From Rhodanobacter sp. (GTDB lineage: Bacteria > Pseudomonadota > Gammaproteobacteria > Xanthomonadales > Rhodanobacteraceae), in the NCBI GenBank assembly GCA_004298505.1, contig SCRO01000046.1:1-64000 (forward strand): a stretch of DNA of 64,000 nt. Reading direction: 5' to 3'. Under the pieces are notes generated by a model. That model was not told the origin of the DNA. It saw only the letters and a list, made by a program, of their open reading frames with translations, and made no database searches. Positions 28,499 to 40,001 of this stretch are shown piece after piece. Position 1 is the first letter of the stretch, and each line of letters starts with the position of its first letter. The position numbers and the translations under genes were made by a program.

Positions 28499-29365
28499 TC
28501 AGTGATGTCCCGAGAACGGGATCAACTTGCGCAAAGTGGACGGCGAACGCGGCCATTTGGGATCGGTCAGGTACGGGTGGTGCGGATAATTCAACGCCAG
28601 TACCTCGCGGGTCTGGGCGGCCAGATCCTTGCGATCCACCGCGAGGTAGCTGCGGGTGAGAATCGCCAGCGCATCACCGGTCTGCGGGGCCTGCTGGTAA
28701 TGCTCAATCACGTATTGCGAACGGTCCGCGGCGGCGATATAGGCCTTGTTGCGGAGATAGAACTCGGCCACGTTGATTTCGTACTGTGCCAGCAGATTGC
28801 GCAGATAGATCATGCGCTGGCGTGCGTCGGCGGTGTACGCACTATCGGGGAAGCGCCGCGACAGCTCCGAAAAGTCGTCGAACGACTGCAAATTGTAAGC
28901 CTGGTCGCGCCGCGACTGGCCGCCGCTACTCTTGGTATAGCGCTCGACGAAACCGGTGGTGCGGCCAAAATTGATCAGGCCGCGCAAGTAATAGGCATAA
29001 TCGACATGCTTGTTGGCCGGATAGGTCTTGATGAAGCGGTTGACCGTCGACAGGGCGTCGTCCGGCTGGTTGTCCTTGTATTGCGAGTAGGCCAGGTCGA
29101 GCTGGGCCTGCTCGTTGTAGGGACCTGACGGGAAGCGCGCGATCAGACGCTGGTAGGCTTGGCTGGCGGCCGCATAATCGCCGTTTTCCAGCGAAGTGTG
29201 TGCCTTGCTGTAGAGCGCTTCTAGCGGCATCGTGTCGATGGAGTTGCGCTTGTGGCCAAACATCGAGCATGCGCTGATCGACATGACCAGCACGAACGCG
29301 GCGAGCAGCTTTACGGCAGGCAGTGAGAGTAACGACAACGTGGGCGAGCCGCTTGATAGGCGCAT
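28499..29365 (-). CDS. bamD: Outer-membrane assembly lipoprotein BamD
   Basis: A 288-residue lipoprotein of the BAM complex, which inserts beta-barrel proteins into the outer membrane. The signal peptide ends at the lipobox ISAC (Cys about residue 33), followed by SMFGHKRNSIDTMPLEALYS. Five TPR-like repeats follow (AHTSLENGDYAAASQAYQRL, AQLDLAYSQYKDNQPDDAL, YYLRGLINFGRTTGFVERY and others). The length is slightly longer than E. coli BamD (245). It is divergent from rluD across 71 bases, as in many gammaproteobacteria. Confidence 0.94.
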   Translation of the reverse strand: MRLSSGSPTLSLLSLPAVKLLAAFVLVMSISACSMFGHKRNSIDTMPLEALYSKAHTSLENGDYAAASQAYQRLIARFPSGPYNEQAQLDLAYSQYKDNQPDDALSTVNRFIKTYPANKHVDYAYYLRGLINFGRTTGFVERYTKSSGGQSRRDQAYNLQSFDDFSELSRRFPDSAYTADARQRMIYLRNLLAQYEINVAEFYLRNKAYIAAADRSQYVIEHYQQAPQTGDALAILTRSYLAVDRKDLAAQTREVLALNYPHHPYLTDPKWPRSPSTLRKLIPFSGHH

Positions 29366-29436
29366 AGGATTGAATTTCAGATGTTTGAACGAAAAGGCAT
29401 GATAGCCGAAACCGGCTTCGGCCCGCGGGCATCGGC

Positions 29437-30411
29437 ATGACCACGATCCGGCAGCAGGCGGAAGTTCCGTTGAGCGCGGCAGGACGTCGCTTCGACCAGG
29501 CTTTGGCCGAGATGTTCCCGGATTACTCGCGTTCGCGCCTCAGCGGCTGGATCAAGGCCGGTGCAGTGACACTGGATGGTGTTGCCGCGCCCCCGCGCCA
29601 GTTGCTGCGCGGCGGCGAGCAGGTGGCGCTGGAGGTCGAGCTCGAAACCGAGGTGCACAGTCAGCCTGAAGCCATCTCGCTGCACATCGTGTACGAGGAC
29701 GAGTATCTGCTGGTGCTGGACAAGCCGGCCGGTCTGGTGGTCCATCCCGGCGCCGGCAATCCGGCCGGGACCCTGTTGAACGGCTTGCTGCACCATGATG
29801 CGAAGCTGGCCGAGCTGCCGCGCGCCGGCATCGTGCACCGGCTGGACAAGGACACCTCCGGCCTGATGGTGGTCGCGCGAACGCTGCCGACGTACACCGC
29901 GCTGGTCGACCTGTTGTCGCGACACGAGGTGGAGCGCCAGTACGAGGCGGTGGTACTGGGCAGCATGGTCGCCGGCGGCACGGTGGATGAACCGATCGGT
30001 CGCAGCATGGGTGACCGCCTGCGGCAAGCCGTGCGCGACGAGGAGGACGGCAAGCGCGCGGTGACCCATTACCGCCTGCGCGAACGCTTCCGCACCCACA
30101 CCCTGCTGCAATGCCAGCTGGAAACCGGTCGCACCCACCAGATTCGCGTGCACCTAGCACACATCGGCCACCCGCTGGTCGGCGACCCGCTCTACGGCGG
30201 CGGCCTGAAACTACCCAAGGGCGCCACTGCGGAACTTGTTGCCGCGTTGCGCGGCTTCCGCCGCCAGGCGCTGCACGCCGAGAAACTCTCGTTCGTCCAT
30301 CCGGCCACCGGCGAGGCGATGTCATTCGCCGTCGATCGCCCGGTTGACCAGCAAGGCCTGATCGGCGCATTGCGCGCCGATCAGGCCTTGCACGGATCGG
30401 ACGACTACTGA
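29437..30411 (+). CDS. rluD: 23S rRNA pseudouridine(1911/1915/1917) synthase
   Basis: A 324-residue pseudouridine synthase. The N-terminal S4 RNA-binding domain ([20 protein letters not shown]) is followed by the catalytic domain with Asp137 in [34 protein letters not shown] and [20 protein letters not shown] are further family motifs. It modifies helix 69 of 23S rRNA during late 50S assembly. It is divergent from bamD and followed by pgeF, the conserved bamD-rluD-pgeF arrangement. Confidence 0.95.
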   Translation: MTTIRQQAEVPLSAAGRRFDQALAEMFPDYSRSRLSGWIKAGAVTLDGVAAPPRQLLRGGEQVALEVELETEVHSQPEAISLHIVYEDEYLLVLDKPAGLVVHPGAGNPAGTLLNGLLHHDAKLAELPRAGIVHRLDKDTSGLMVVARTLPTYTALVDLLSRHEVERQYEAVVLGSMVAGGTVDEPIGRSMGDRLRQAVRDEEDGKRAVTHYRLRERFRTHTLLQCQLETGRTHQIRVHLAHIGHPLVGDPLYGGGLKLPKGATAELVAALRGFRRQALHAEKLSFVHPATGEAMSFAVDRPVDQQGLIGALRADQALHGSDDY

Positions 30412-30456
30412 TCGCGCAGCCGGACCCGGCGTAGAGATGGGTGTGCGATGCTCTAC

Positions 30457-30483
30457 ATTCCCCATTCCCCATTCCCCATTCCC
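30457..30483. repeat. Half-element of ATTCCCC tandem units upstream of pgeF
   Basis: Three copies of ATTCCCC followed by ATTCCC directly precede the pgeF start. They match one arm of the inverted tandem-unit family seen in nadE, aspS and ruvC. No matching left arm is visible. Confidence 0.65.
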
Positions 30484-30489
30484 GCAACC

Positions 30490-31245
30490 ATGACCGACAG
30501 CTGGATCTTCCCCGACTGGCCGGCCCCGCCGCAGGTGCATGCCGCAATCACCACCCGGCATGGCCCTGGCATTTCGACGCCGCCGTTCGAGCGCTTCAAT
30601 CTCGGCCTGCGCAGCGGCGATGCCAGCGATGCCGTCCAGGCCAATCGCGAGGCCTTGCAGCAGGTGCTCGGCTTGCCATCTGCGCCGCGCTGGTTGCACC
30701 AGGTGCATGGCGTCAACGTCGCCCAGCTCGGTCCGCTACCCAGCGCCGACGAGCTGGAGGCAGACGCCGCAGTCTCGCACATCCCCGGCACCGTACTGGC
30801 GATCCTCACCGCCGATTGCCTGCCGGTGCTGTTTTGCGCTGACGACGGCAGCGAGATCGGCGCAGCCCATGCCGGCTGGCGTGGGCTGGCTGCGGGCGTG
30901 CTCGAAGCCACGCTGACCCAGCTGGAAACGCCGCCGAAGCGCCTGCTGGCATGGCTGGGACCTTGCATTGGTGCCGCCTCGTACGAAGTCGGCAAGGAGG
31001 TACGCGCTGCGTTCGTTGATCAGGCTGCAGGCGCAGCGGCCTGTTTCGAGGCGACCCGGCCGGGGCATTGGACTTGTGATTTGGCCGGCCTGGCGCGACA
31101 GCGTCTGGCGATGGCCGGACTGGACCGCATGCATGGCGGCGGGTTTGACACCCGGCTCGACCCGCGCTTTTATTCCTACCGCCGCGATGGTGTCTGCAGC
31201 GGCCGCTTTGCCAGTTTGATCTGGCTGAGCGAGAGCCGTGTTTGA
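30490..31245 (+). CDS. pgeF: Peptidoglycan editing factor PgeF (YfiH, multicopper-oxidase-like)
   Basis: A 251-residue cytoplasmic protein of the DUF152/YfiH family. In E. coli YfiH keeps wrong amino acids out of the peptidoglycan stem peptide by acting on UDP-MurNAc-L-Ser. Metal-binding segments are HQVHGVNVAQLG, AILTADCLPVLF (Cys) and GAAHAGWRGLAAGVLEA (His), with GPCIGAASYEVGKEV nearby. An upstream in-frame ATG at 30448 would add residues encoded by the ATTCCCC repeat, so I chose the ATG at 30490. It follows rluD closely. Confidence 0.92.
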   Translation: MTDSWIFPDWPAPPQVHAAITTRHGPGISTPPFERFNLGLRSGDASDAVQANREALQQVLGLPSAPRWLHQVHGVNVAQLGPLPSADELEADAAVSHIPGTVLAILTADCLPVLFCADDGSEIGAAHAGWRGLAAGVLEATLTQLETPPKRLLAWLGPCIGAASYEVGKEVRAAFVDQAAGAAACFEATRPGHWTCDLAGLARQRLAMAGLDRMHGGGFDTRLDPRFYSYRRDGVCSGRFASLIWLSESRV

Positions 31246-31309
31246 CCGACAGTCACCGGTAATCCACTGAGTTGACCATCACGACATCGCTGGGCAGCGG
31301 AGTTGCCGG

Positions 31310-32701
31310 TCAGTTGCCACGAAGCACGTTCAGGAATGTGCTGCGCCAGCGCGTGATGTCGTTGTCGCGCAGTACCTCTATCATGGCAGCCCAGCGCTCG
31401 CGCCGCTCGCGCTGAGGCATGCGCAACGCTTGCTGAAGTGCATCGGCCACTTCTTCGGTATCGGCGGGGTTGACCAGCAGCGCCTCGCGAAGCTCCTGCG
31501 CCGCACCGGCAAAGCGCGACAACACCAGCACGCCGGGGTCGGCCGGGTCCTGACTGGCCACGTACTCTTTCGCCACCAGGTTCATCCCATCGCGCAACGG
31601 CGTCACCAGGCCGACGCGTGCGCTGCGGTAGTAACCCATCAGCAGCGCCTGGGGAAACGACTTTCCGATGTAGCGGATCGGCACCCAGTGCGGTGCCGCG
31701 TACTGGCCGTTGATGTGGCCGGCTGTGCGTTCCAGCTCGTGGCGGATCTGGCGGTATTCCTTGACGGAGCCACGGGAGGGCTGCGCGATTTGCAGAAAAG
31801 TGACCCGTCGGCGCAACTCAGGATCCCGCATTAGCAGGCGGCCATAGGCCTCGAATCGCTGCGGCAGCCCTTTGGAGTAATCGAGCCGGTCGACACCGAT
31901 GATCAATGCCTGCTCTCCCAGGCTTTCGCGCAACTTCTTGATTTCGGGATGGGACGCGGCCATTCGCGCCGCGCCTTCCACGCCGGCTGTGTCGATGCTG
32001 ATCGGGAAGGCTGCGGCGCGGAACAGCCGTCCGTCAGGCATCCGCAGTTGTCCGCCCAGGCGCATCGCCGCGCCAGCCTCGTGCAGGAAGTAGTCTTCCA
32101 GCGCGCGCAGGTCACGCGAGGTATGCACGCCGATCAGGTCGTAGCTGGCCAGCGTCTCCAGCAACTGGCGGTGGTTGGGCAAGGCGATCAGCAACCCGGC
32201 GGCGGGTAGCGGCGTATGCAGGAAGAAGCCGATGCGGTTCTTCAAACCCAGGCGGCGCAGGATCGAGGCCAGCGGGATCAAGTGATAATCGTGGATCCAC
32301 AGCGTGTCAGCCGGACGCACCAGCGGTTGCAGCCGTTGCGCGAAAATTTCGTTGACCCGCATATAGCCGGCCAGGTGGCCGCGCTGGTACTCCACCACAT
32401 CGGGCCGGTAGTGCAGTATCGGCCACAGCGCGCCATTGGCGAAGCCGGTGTAGTAGGCCTGATGGTCCTCGTGCGAAAGGTCGACCGTGGCGTACTCGAC
32501 GTTGCCTTTCTGCACGTGATGCACTTCACCGGCAGTTTCCGCGGCGAGCTTGCCGCTCCAGCCGAACCACAGACCACCGCAGTCCCGCAGCGCCGCTTGC
32601 AGCGCCGAGGCAAGGCCACCTGGCGCCGACCTCTGTGGCAGCGCCACACGATTGGACACCACGACGAGGCGTCCGCCGCTCTTCCTTGCCGTCGTCGTCA
32701 C
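31310..32701 (-). CDS. otsA: Alpha,alpha-trehalose-phosphate synthase
   Basis: A 463-residue GT20 glycosyltransferase making trehalose 6-phosphate from UDP-glucose and glucose 6-phosphate. The N-terminus has LVVVSNRVALP, followed by WIHDYHLIPLASILRRLG, IGFFLHTPLPAAGLL, IGVDRLDYSKGLPQRFEAY and LVTPLRDGMNLVAKEYVASQ. It begins with GTG, whose GTGA overlaps the stop of the GH15 gene, so it is the last gene of the otsB-GH15-otsA operon. Trehalose accumulates under osmotic and desiccation stress. Confidence 0.95.
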   Translation of the reverse strand: MTTTARKSGGRLVVVSNRVALPQRSAPGGLASALQAALRDCGGLWFGWSGKLAAETAGEVHHVQKGNVEYATVDLSHEDHQAYYTGFANGALWPILHYRPDVVEYQRGHLAGYMRVNEIFAQRLQPLVRPADTLWIHDYHLIPLASILRRLGLKNRIGFFLHTPLPAAGLLIALPNHRQLLETLASYDLIGVHTSRDLRALEDYFLHEAGAAMRLGGQLRMPDGRLFRAAAFPISIDTAGVEGAARMAASHPEIKKLRESLGEQALIIGVDRLDYSKGLPQRFEAYGRLLMRDPELRRRVTFLQIAQPSRGSVKEYRQIRHELERTAGHINGQYAAPHWVPIRYIGKSFPQALLMGYYRSARVGLVTPLRDGMNLVAKEYVASQDPADPGVLVLSRFAGAAQELREALLVNPADTEEVADALQQALRMPQRERRERWAAMIEVLRDNDITRWRSTFLNVLRGN

Positions 32702-34509
32702 AGCGCATCCTCCCAGCTGCGCGACAGTCGCAGGGCGGCCTGGATCAGGCCAACCATCGAGTAGGTCTGGGGAAAGTTGCCCCAGGCCTCGCCGCTGCCC
32801 GGCGCGATGTCCTCGGACAACAACCCCAGCGCATTGCGCTGCTCGAGCATGTTTTCAAACAGCAGGCGAGCGCGATCCTTGCGCCCGGTGGCGGCGAGCG
32901 CCTCGATGTACCAGAACGTGCACACGCTGAAACTGGTTTTCGGCGTGCCGAAATCGTCCGGTGCCACGTAGCGGAACAGGTATTCACCTTGGCCAAGCTT
33001 TTCGCCGATCGCATCGACGGTGGCCACGAAGCGCGGATCGCTGGCGTCGATGAAACCAATGTTGGAAAGCAGCAACAGGCTCGCATCGAGGTTCTCGCCC
33101 TCGTAAGACTCGACAAAATGGCCCAGTTCGTCGCTCCATGCGCGCTTTTCGATGTCTTTGTGCAGTTTCACCGCGCTGTCATGCCAGTACCTGGCCCGAT
33201 CATCCAGCCCCAGTTCGGTGGCGATGTGAGCCAGCCGATTGCAGGCAGCCCAGCACATGGCTGCCGAGTAGGTATGCACGGCCGCGCGGCCACGGTATTC
33301 CCACAAACCCGCGTCGGGTTGCTCGGCCATGCGCAGCGCCTCGTCGCCCATGCGCTCCAGCCGATGAAAAGTCAGCTCATCGCCGCGATGTTCCAGACGG
33401 CAGTCGAAAAACAGTTGCGCTGCCGCCAGTACCACCGAGCCGTAGACGTCGTTCTGGCGCTGACGCCATGCGTCGTTGCCCACCCGCACCGGCCCCATGC
33501 CGCGGTAGCCGGCGAGGCTGTCGCACTGGCGCTCGGTCAGTTCGCGCTCGAAGGTGATGCCGAACACCGGACCGATCTCGCCGCCCTCCTCGCCGTCGGC
33601 AGCGATTACGTTGAAGACATAGTGGATATATTCCTCCATGCTGCGCGTGACGCCGAGTCGGTTCATCGCGCGCACGGTGAAGCCCGCGTCGCGCAGCCAG
33701 CAATAACGATAATCCCAGTTGCGCGAACTGCCCGGAAACTCGGGGATCGATGTAGTCAGCGCCGCGACGATGGCGCCCGTGGCCTCGTACTGGCACAGCT
33801 TGAGGGTGATCGCCGCGCGGATCACCGGCTCTTGCCATTCATAGGGCACGGCTAGGTAACGCGACCACTCACGCCAGTAGCTGGCGGTGCGCTCGAGCAT
33901 GTGGTGGATATAGTCGGCGGGGCTCTGATCCAGCGTCTCGTCCGGGCCGAACACGAAATGTGCGGGGTGTTCCAGCCCGAAAGCCAGGCCGCGCTCGATC
34001 ATCGGCGTGGACACGTCGCTGGTCAGCCGCTGCACCGTATCGCTGAGCAGGTAGCGGATATGGTTGCTGCCCGAGGTGGTTTTTGGCGAGGTGGCACCGT
34101 AGTCGCACAGCGGGCGCATGCGTACGCGGATGCGCGGCGAACCGCTGAGCGGATTGACCCGCCGTGCCAGGGTGACCGGATGATAGAGGCGACCCTTCAC
34201 GTTGTGTCGGGGGGCGAAATCGATCACTTCGATGACGCCGCCGTGACGATCGAACATGCGCGTGATCAACACCGCCGTGTTCGGCAGGTAATGCTGTTCG
34301 GAACGCTCGAAATCCTCCAGCTCGATCGTCCAGTCGCCGTCGCCGGATGTCGGAGACAGCAGGGCGCAGAAGCTGGCGTCCGCGTCAAAGCGCGGTAGGC
34401 AGCACCACACGATGCTTGCGCGGTCGTCGATGAGGGCAGCGATGCTGCCATTGCCGATGACACCCAAATCAAGACTGACTTGGCGGGATTTCTCGGGGGA
34501 GTCCGACAT
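32698..34509 (-). CDS. Glycoside hydrolase family 15 protein (glucoamylase/trehalase-like)
   Basis: A 603-residue protein. An N-terminal beta-sandwich (LGVIGNGSIAALIDDRASIV, CCLPRFDADASFCALL) is followed by an (alpha/alpha)6 barrel with SRNWDYRYCWLRDAGFTVRA. The catalytic acid and base regions are in EEGGEIGPVFGI and LSEDIAPGSGEAWGNFPQ. GH15 bacterial members hydrolyse trehalose, isomaltose or dextrin. Being coupled between otsB and otsA suggests it trims trehalose or its side products. The start at 34509 follows AAGGAG and overlaps the otsB end by 41 bases. Confidence 0.9.
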   Translation of the reverse strand: MSDSPEKSRQVSLDLGVIGNGSIAALIDDRASIVWCCLPRFDADASFCALLSPTSGDGDWTIELEDFERSEQHYLPNTAVLITRMFDRHGGVIEVIDFAPRHNVKGRLYHPVTLARRVNPLSGSPRIRVRMRPLCDYGATSPKTTSGSNHIRYLLSDTVQRLTSDVSTPMIERGLAFGLEHPAHFVFGPDETLDQSPADYIHHMLERTASYWREWSRYLAVPYEWQEPVIRAAITLKLCQYEATGAIVAALTTSIPEFPGSSRNWDYRYCWLRDAGFTVRAMNRLGVTRSMEEYIHYVFNVIAADGEEGGEIGPVFGITFERELTERQCDSLAGYRGMGPVRVGNDAWRQRQNDVYGSVVLAAAQLFFDCRLEHRGDELTFHRLERMGDEALRMAEQPDAGLWEYRGRAAVHTYSAAMCWAACNRLAHIATELGLDDRARYWHDSAVKLHKDIEKRAWSDELGHFVESYEGENLDASLLLLSNIGFIDASDPRFVATVDAIGEKLGQGEYLFRYVAPDDFGTPKTSFSVCTFWYIEALAATGRKDRARLLFENMLEQRNALGLLSEDIAPGSGEAWGNFPQTYSMVGLIQAALRLSRSWEDAL

Positions 34510-35299
34510 CGGGGGGGTCTCCTTGCGACATGGCTTCCAGGACGCGTTGAAGCCAGGTCTGTGCCGAAGCAGGACCTGGCAGTGTGAAATGGGCCAGCGT
34601 GGGTTCGCGCGAACCCACGCGAACACTGATGCCGTGGGCGCGGTTGATCTGCTCGAAGGCGTGCTCATCGGTGAGGTCATCGCCCAGATAGACCGGGGTG
34701 CAGCCAAGAAACGGAGGTTGGCCCAGCAACCGCCGCACGGCCTCGCCCTTGTCCATGCCGGCAGGCCGGAATTCCAGCACTTGCCGTCCCGGTTGCAGTT
34801 CGTAGTCCGTCAGCTGCGGCAGCAGCGCTTCGGCCGCGACGCGCAACGCCGCCAGCTGGTCGGGATCGGCGCGGCAATGCAGGGCAACTGCGTGCCGTTT
34901 GTCTTCAAGCTCGACACCCGCGAAGCGCGTAGCGAGCTCACCCGCCTTCTCGCGCATGCGTGCCCGGCTGGCGGCACTGATGTGCCCACGTCGAAAACTG
35001 CCATTGGCGTACCGCAATTCCATCCCGTGCAGACCGGCTGCCGCCCAATGCGTTCTTCCGAAGATGCGATCGATATCGTCCAGTGCGCGACCACTGACCA
35101 GCGCCATTGCCCCGCCCAGTGCAGCATGCAGGCCGTGCAGCAGGCCAGTCAGCTTTGACGTGGCGACTACCAACTGTGGATCGTGGCTGAAATCCAGCAA
35201 GGTGCCATCGACGTCCAGCAGCAACCCCCAGCGCGCACCTGCACGAGGCAGGGGTGGTGCCGGCAAGGACGCGTTTTGTCCAGACGAGCCGTTAAACAT
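34469..35299 (-). CDS. otsB: Trehalose-phosphatase
   Basis: A 276-residue HAD-superfamily phosphatase that releases trehalose from trehalose 6-phosphate. Motif I is LLLDVDGTLLDFSHDPQ (nucleophile Asp about residue 29), the motif II region is ALVSGRALDDIDRIF, and the motif III/IV region is GDDLTDEHAFEQIN. FAGVELEDKRHAVALHCR resembles the cap. It is the first gene of the operon, divergent from clpB, with about 130 bases between the two starts. Confidence 0.94.
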   Translation of the reverse strand: MFNGSSGQNASLPAPPLPRAGARWGLLLDVDGTLLDFSHDPQLVVATSKLTGLLHGLHAALGGAMALVSGRALDDIDRIFGRTHWAAAGLHGMELRYANGSFRRGHISAASRARMREKAGELATRFAGVELEDKRHAVALHCRADPDQLAALRVAAEALLPQLTDYELQPGRQVLEFRPAGMDKGEAVRRLLGQPPFLGCTPVYLGDDLTDEHAFEQINRAHGISVRVGSREPTLAHFTLPGPASAQTWLQRVLEAMSQGDPPDVGLPREIPPSQS

Positions 35300-35353
35300 G
35301 CGTCGACCGTATCAAAGCAAATGTGAAAGTCGCCTGCCGGGCCCGCTGGGGCG

Positions 35354-35382
35354 CTTGAACCGGGAGTTGGAAGTCCACATCT
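35354..35382 (+). promoter_or_regulatory. Possible sigma-32 heat-shock promoter of clpB
   Basis: CTTGAA at 35354-35359 and CCACATCT at 35375-35382 are separated by 15 bases, close to the sigma-32 consensus CTTGAA-N13-17-CCCCATNT. The -10 element lies 49 bases before the clpB start. ClpB genes are normally controlled by sigma-32. Confidence 0.6.
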
Positions 35383-35431
35383 CTTGCGCAGCGACGGGTT
35401 GCCGTCGAACGATCAGCGAGGACACAAGCTC

Positions 35432-38017
<2,586 letters not shown>

Positions 38018-38035
38018 TACCAGGTGCGCCGTCGA

Positions 38036-39280
38036 TCAGGTCGATGGCGCATCCGGCATCTCGGGCCCGTCGGTTTCCGGCATCAGCTCCAGGGCCGACG
38101 GCGTGGTGCGCAGCATCGGACGGAAGTGCGCTTCATCGGCACCGGTGCGACGGAACGTCTGGTAGCGATATCCCGCATACACCGCGATGGCGCCATGTAC
38201 CAGTGCGAACCATCCGAACAGCGACCACGGGCCTGTTGCCGACATCAGTGCGCCGGCGATCAACGGGCCCAGCGCCGAGCCGACGCCGTAGAGCAACAAC
38301 ACACTGCTGCTGGCCGCCATCAGGTCCTCCGGCGGCAGGTGGTCGACCAGGTGCGCGACCACGATCGGATAGACCGCGAAGGCCGTGCCGCCGTACAGGA
38401 AGATTATCGTCAGCGAGGCCATCCGCAATCCCGCGAGGAAAGGTGCCACGATCGCCAGTGCACCGGCGGCAGCGCAGACCAAGGCCAACGCGATGCGCCG
38501 GTCGTGGCGGTCGGACAACCGGCCCAGCGGCCATTGCAGCAAGGCGCCACCCACGATGGCCACACTCATGTAGGTGCCCACCTCGGCCGCCTCGAAGCCG
38601 GTGTTCTTGACATAGACCGGCAACAATCCCCAGAACGCGCCCATCCCCAGGCCCGACAGCAGGGCGCCAACGCCGGCACTGGGGGCGGCGGCGAACAGTC
38701 GGCTCAGGCGCAACTTTGGCGTCGGTTGCAACACTGGCTGGGCCAGCCGTGTCGCCACCACCGGCAGCGTGGCGGCGCAGATCAGCAATGCCACCACGGT
38801 AAACAGCACGAACGGCTGGCCGTCGATGCGCAACAGCTGCTGCGCCAGCGCCAGCGCGCCCAGGTTCACCACCATGTAGGCCGCGAACACGCTGCCGCGC
38901 TGCGCCGGTTGTGCGCTGGCGTTCAGCCAGCTCTCGATCAGCATGTACAGGCCGACCAGCACGACCCCCGTCAGCAGGCGCAGCGCCAGCCACAGCAGCG
39001 GCGCATGGCTGAGCGCGTGCAACAGCACCACGCAGGCCACGCAGGCGGTGCAAAACGCAAACGTGCGGATGTAACCGATGCGCTGCACCAGCGGCGGGAT
39101 CGTGAACGTGCCCACGAGGTAACCGGCATAGTAGGCCGAGGTCAGGCCCCCGAGCAGGGTGTTCGAATACCCGTACATGTCGCCGCGCAGCGGGATCAGG
39201 GTATTGAGCAAACCCACGCCGAGCAGCAGCAATGCGGTGCCGGCAAGCAGCGAGGCAATCGGGCGCAACGTGCGAAGCAT
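38036..39280 (-). CDS. MFS transporter (YcaD-like)
   Basis: A 414-residue inner-membrane carrier with 12 hydrophobic segments. RGDMYGYSNTLLGGLTSAYY and LVQRIGYIRTFAFC are in the first half, IESWLNASAQPAQRGSVFAA is a conserved cytoplasmic stretch of the YcaD family, and QWPLGRLSDRHDRRIAL is the second A-motif. The substrate is unknown. The start at 39280 gives a typical N-terminus; the ATG at 39328 adds 16 residues. It is convergent with clpB, with only 18 bases between them. Confidence 0.85.
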   Translation of the reverse strand: MLRTLRPIASLLAGTALLLLGVGLLNTLIPLRGDMYGYSNTLLGGLTSAYYAGYLVGTFTIPPLVQRIGYIRTFAFCTACVACVVLLHALSHAPLLWLALRLLTGVVLVGLYMLIESWLNASAQPAQRGSVFAAYMVVNLGALALAQQLLRIDGQPFVLFTVVALLICAATLPVVATRLAQPVLQPTPKLRLSRLFAAAPSAGVGALLSGLGMGAFWGLLPVYVKNTGFEAAEVGTYMSVAIVGGALLQWPLGRLSDRHDRRIALALVCAAAGALAIVAPFLAGLRMASLTIIFLYGGTAFAVYPIVVAHLVDHLPPEDLMAASSSVLLLYGVGSALGPLIAGALMSATGPWSLFGWFALVHGAIAVYAGYRYQTFRRTGADEAHFRPMLRTTPSALELMPETDGPEMPDAPST

Positions 39281-39465
39281 GGAATGAACGCGAACCTCAG
39301 GCGTGTCGGCAAGCGCCCACTGTAACAACTGCGCGTATTCGCGACCGGAAGCGTGATAGCTGTGCCGCGGTGGCCGGATCGATCACGCCCACGCTCCCGC
39401 AAGCGCGATTCGCGGGAAGCCCGTCACGGCGTGAATGCGCTCCAGTGCGACGCTCCACGCTGCGA

Positions 39466-39945
39466 TCAGTGCGCCAGTTCGAGCTTGTCCGAGAGCACCC
39501 AGCCGATGTCGGTCTTGTCGGCATGGCCCTGCTCCAGCGCGACCTGTTCGGTCGAACGCACGTCGGTCAGGGTCAACACCACGTCGGCCGTTTTCTTCGA
39601 CAGGCCGATGCCGCCCACGAGCGCGCCGATTCGATGCCCAAGAAATCCGCCAAGGATTCCACCGATGCGATCGCCGCCGGCGTTTCCATTGCGGCTGGCG
39701 ATGTCAGGAATCAGTACGTAGTCCGCCGCCTTCATCTGCCCTTTGCCGACATTCGAGCCGACACGCTCCTCGCCGTTCGCCGCCAGGGCACGCTCGGTTT
39801 CCGCAGCCTGCAATCCGGTGCCGCGATCGACCAGTTTCAAACATCCCGACTCTGAGACGTACACCTTGATCAGCGCGGCGGGCGATGACTTGACGTTGCT
39901 CACGCATCGCCAATATCTCGGCCCGTATTCGTAAATTTTGCGCAT
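39466..39945 (-). pseudogene. CsgG/HfaB-family lipoprotein fragment
   Basis: The central part of a CsgG-like family is recognisable: VSESGCLKLVDRGTGLQAAE, GSNVGKGQMKAADYVLIPDI, GGDRIGGILGGFLG and VVLTLTDVRSTEQVA, then HADKTDIGW. Full-length members begin with a lipoprotein signal peptide and are longer on both sides. Here the N-terminus (MRKIYEYGPRYWR) has no signal peptide and the C-terminal end is cut. An intact protein would help form an outer-membrane secretion pore or bind the cell envelope. I read this as a relic, next to another relic. Confidence 0.6.
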
Positions 39946-40001
39946 TGCCTCGGTTGGCCGCAGCGGGCATTTTTTTCAACGCTGCGGCCTGACCATCGAG
40001 T

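Noticed and set aside
30448..30489. Longer PgeF start at the ATG at 30448
   Set aside because: The additional residues are encoded by the ATTCCCC repeat and are not part of the family; the ATG at 30490 fits the domain start.
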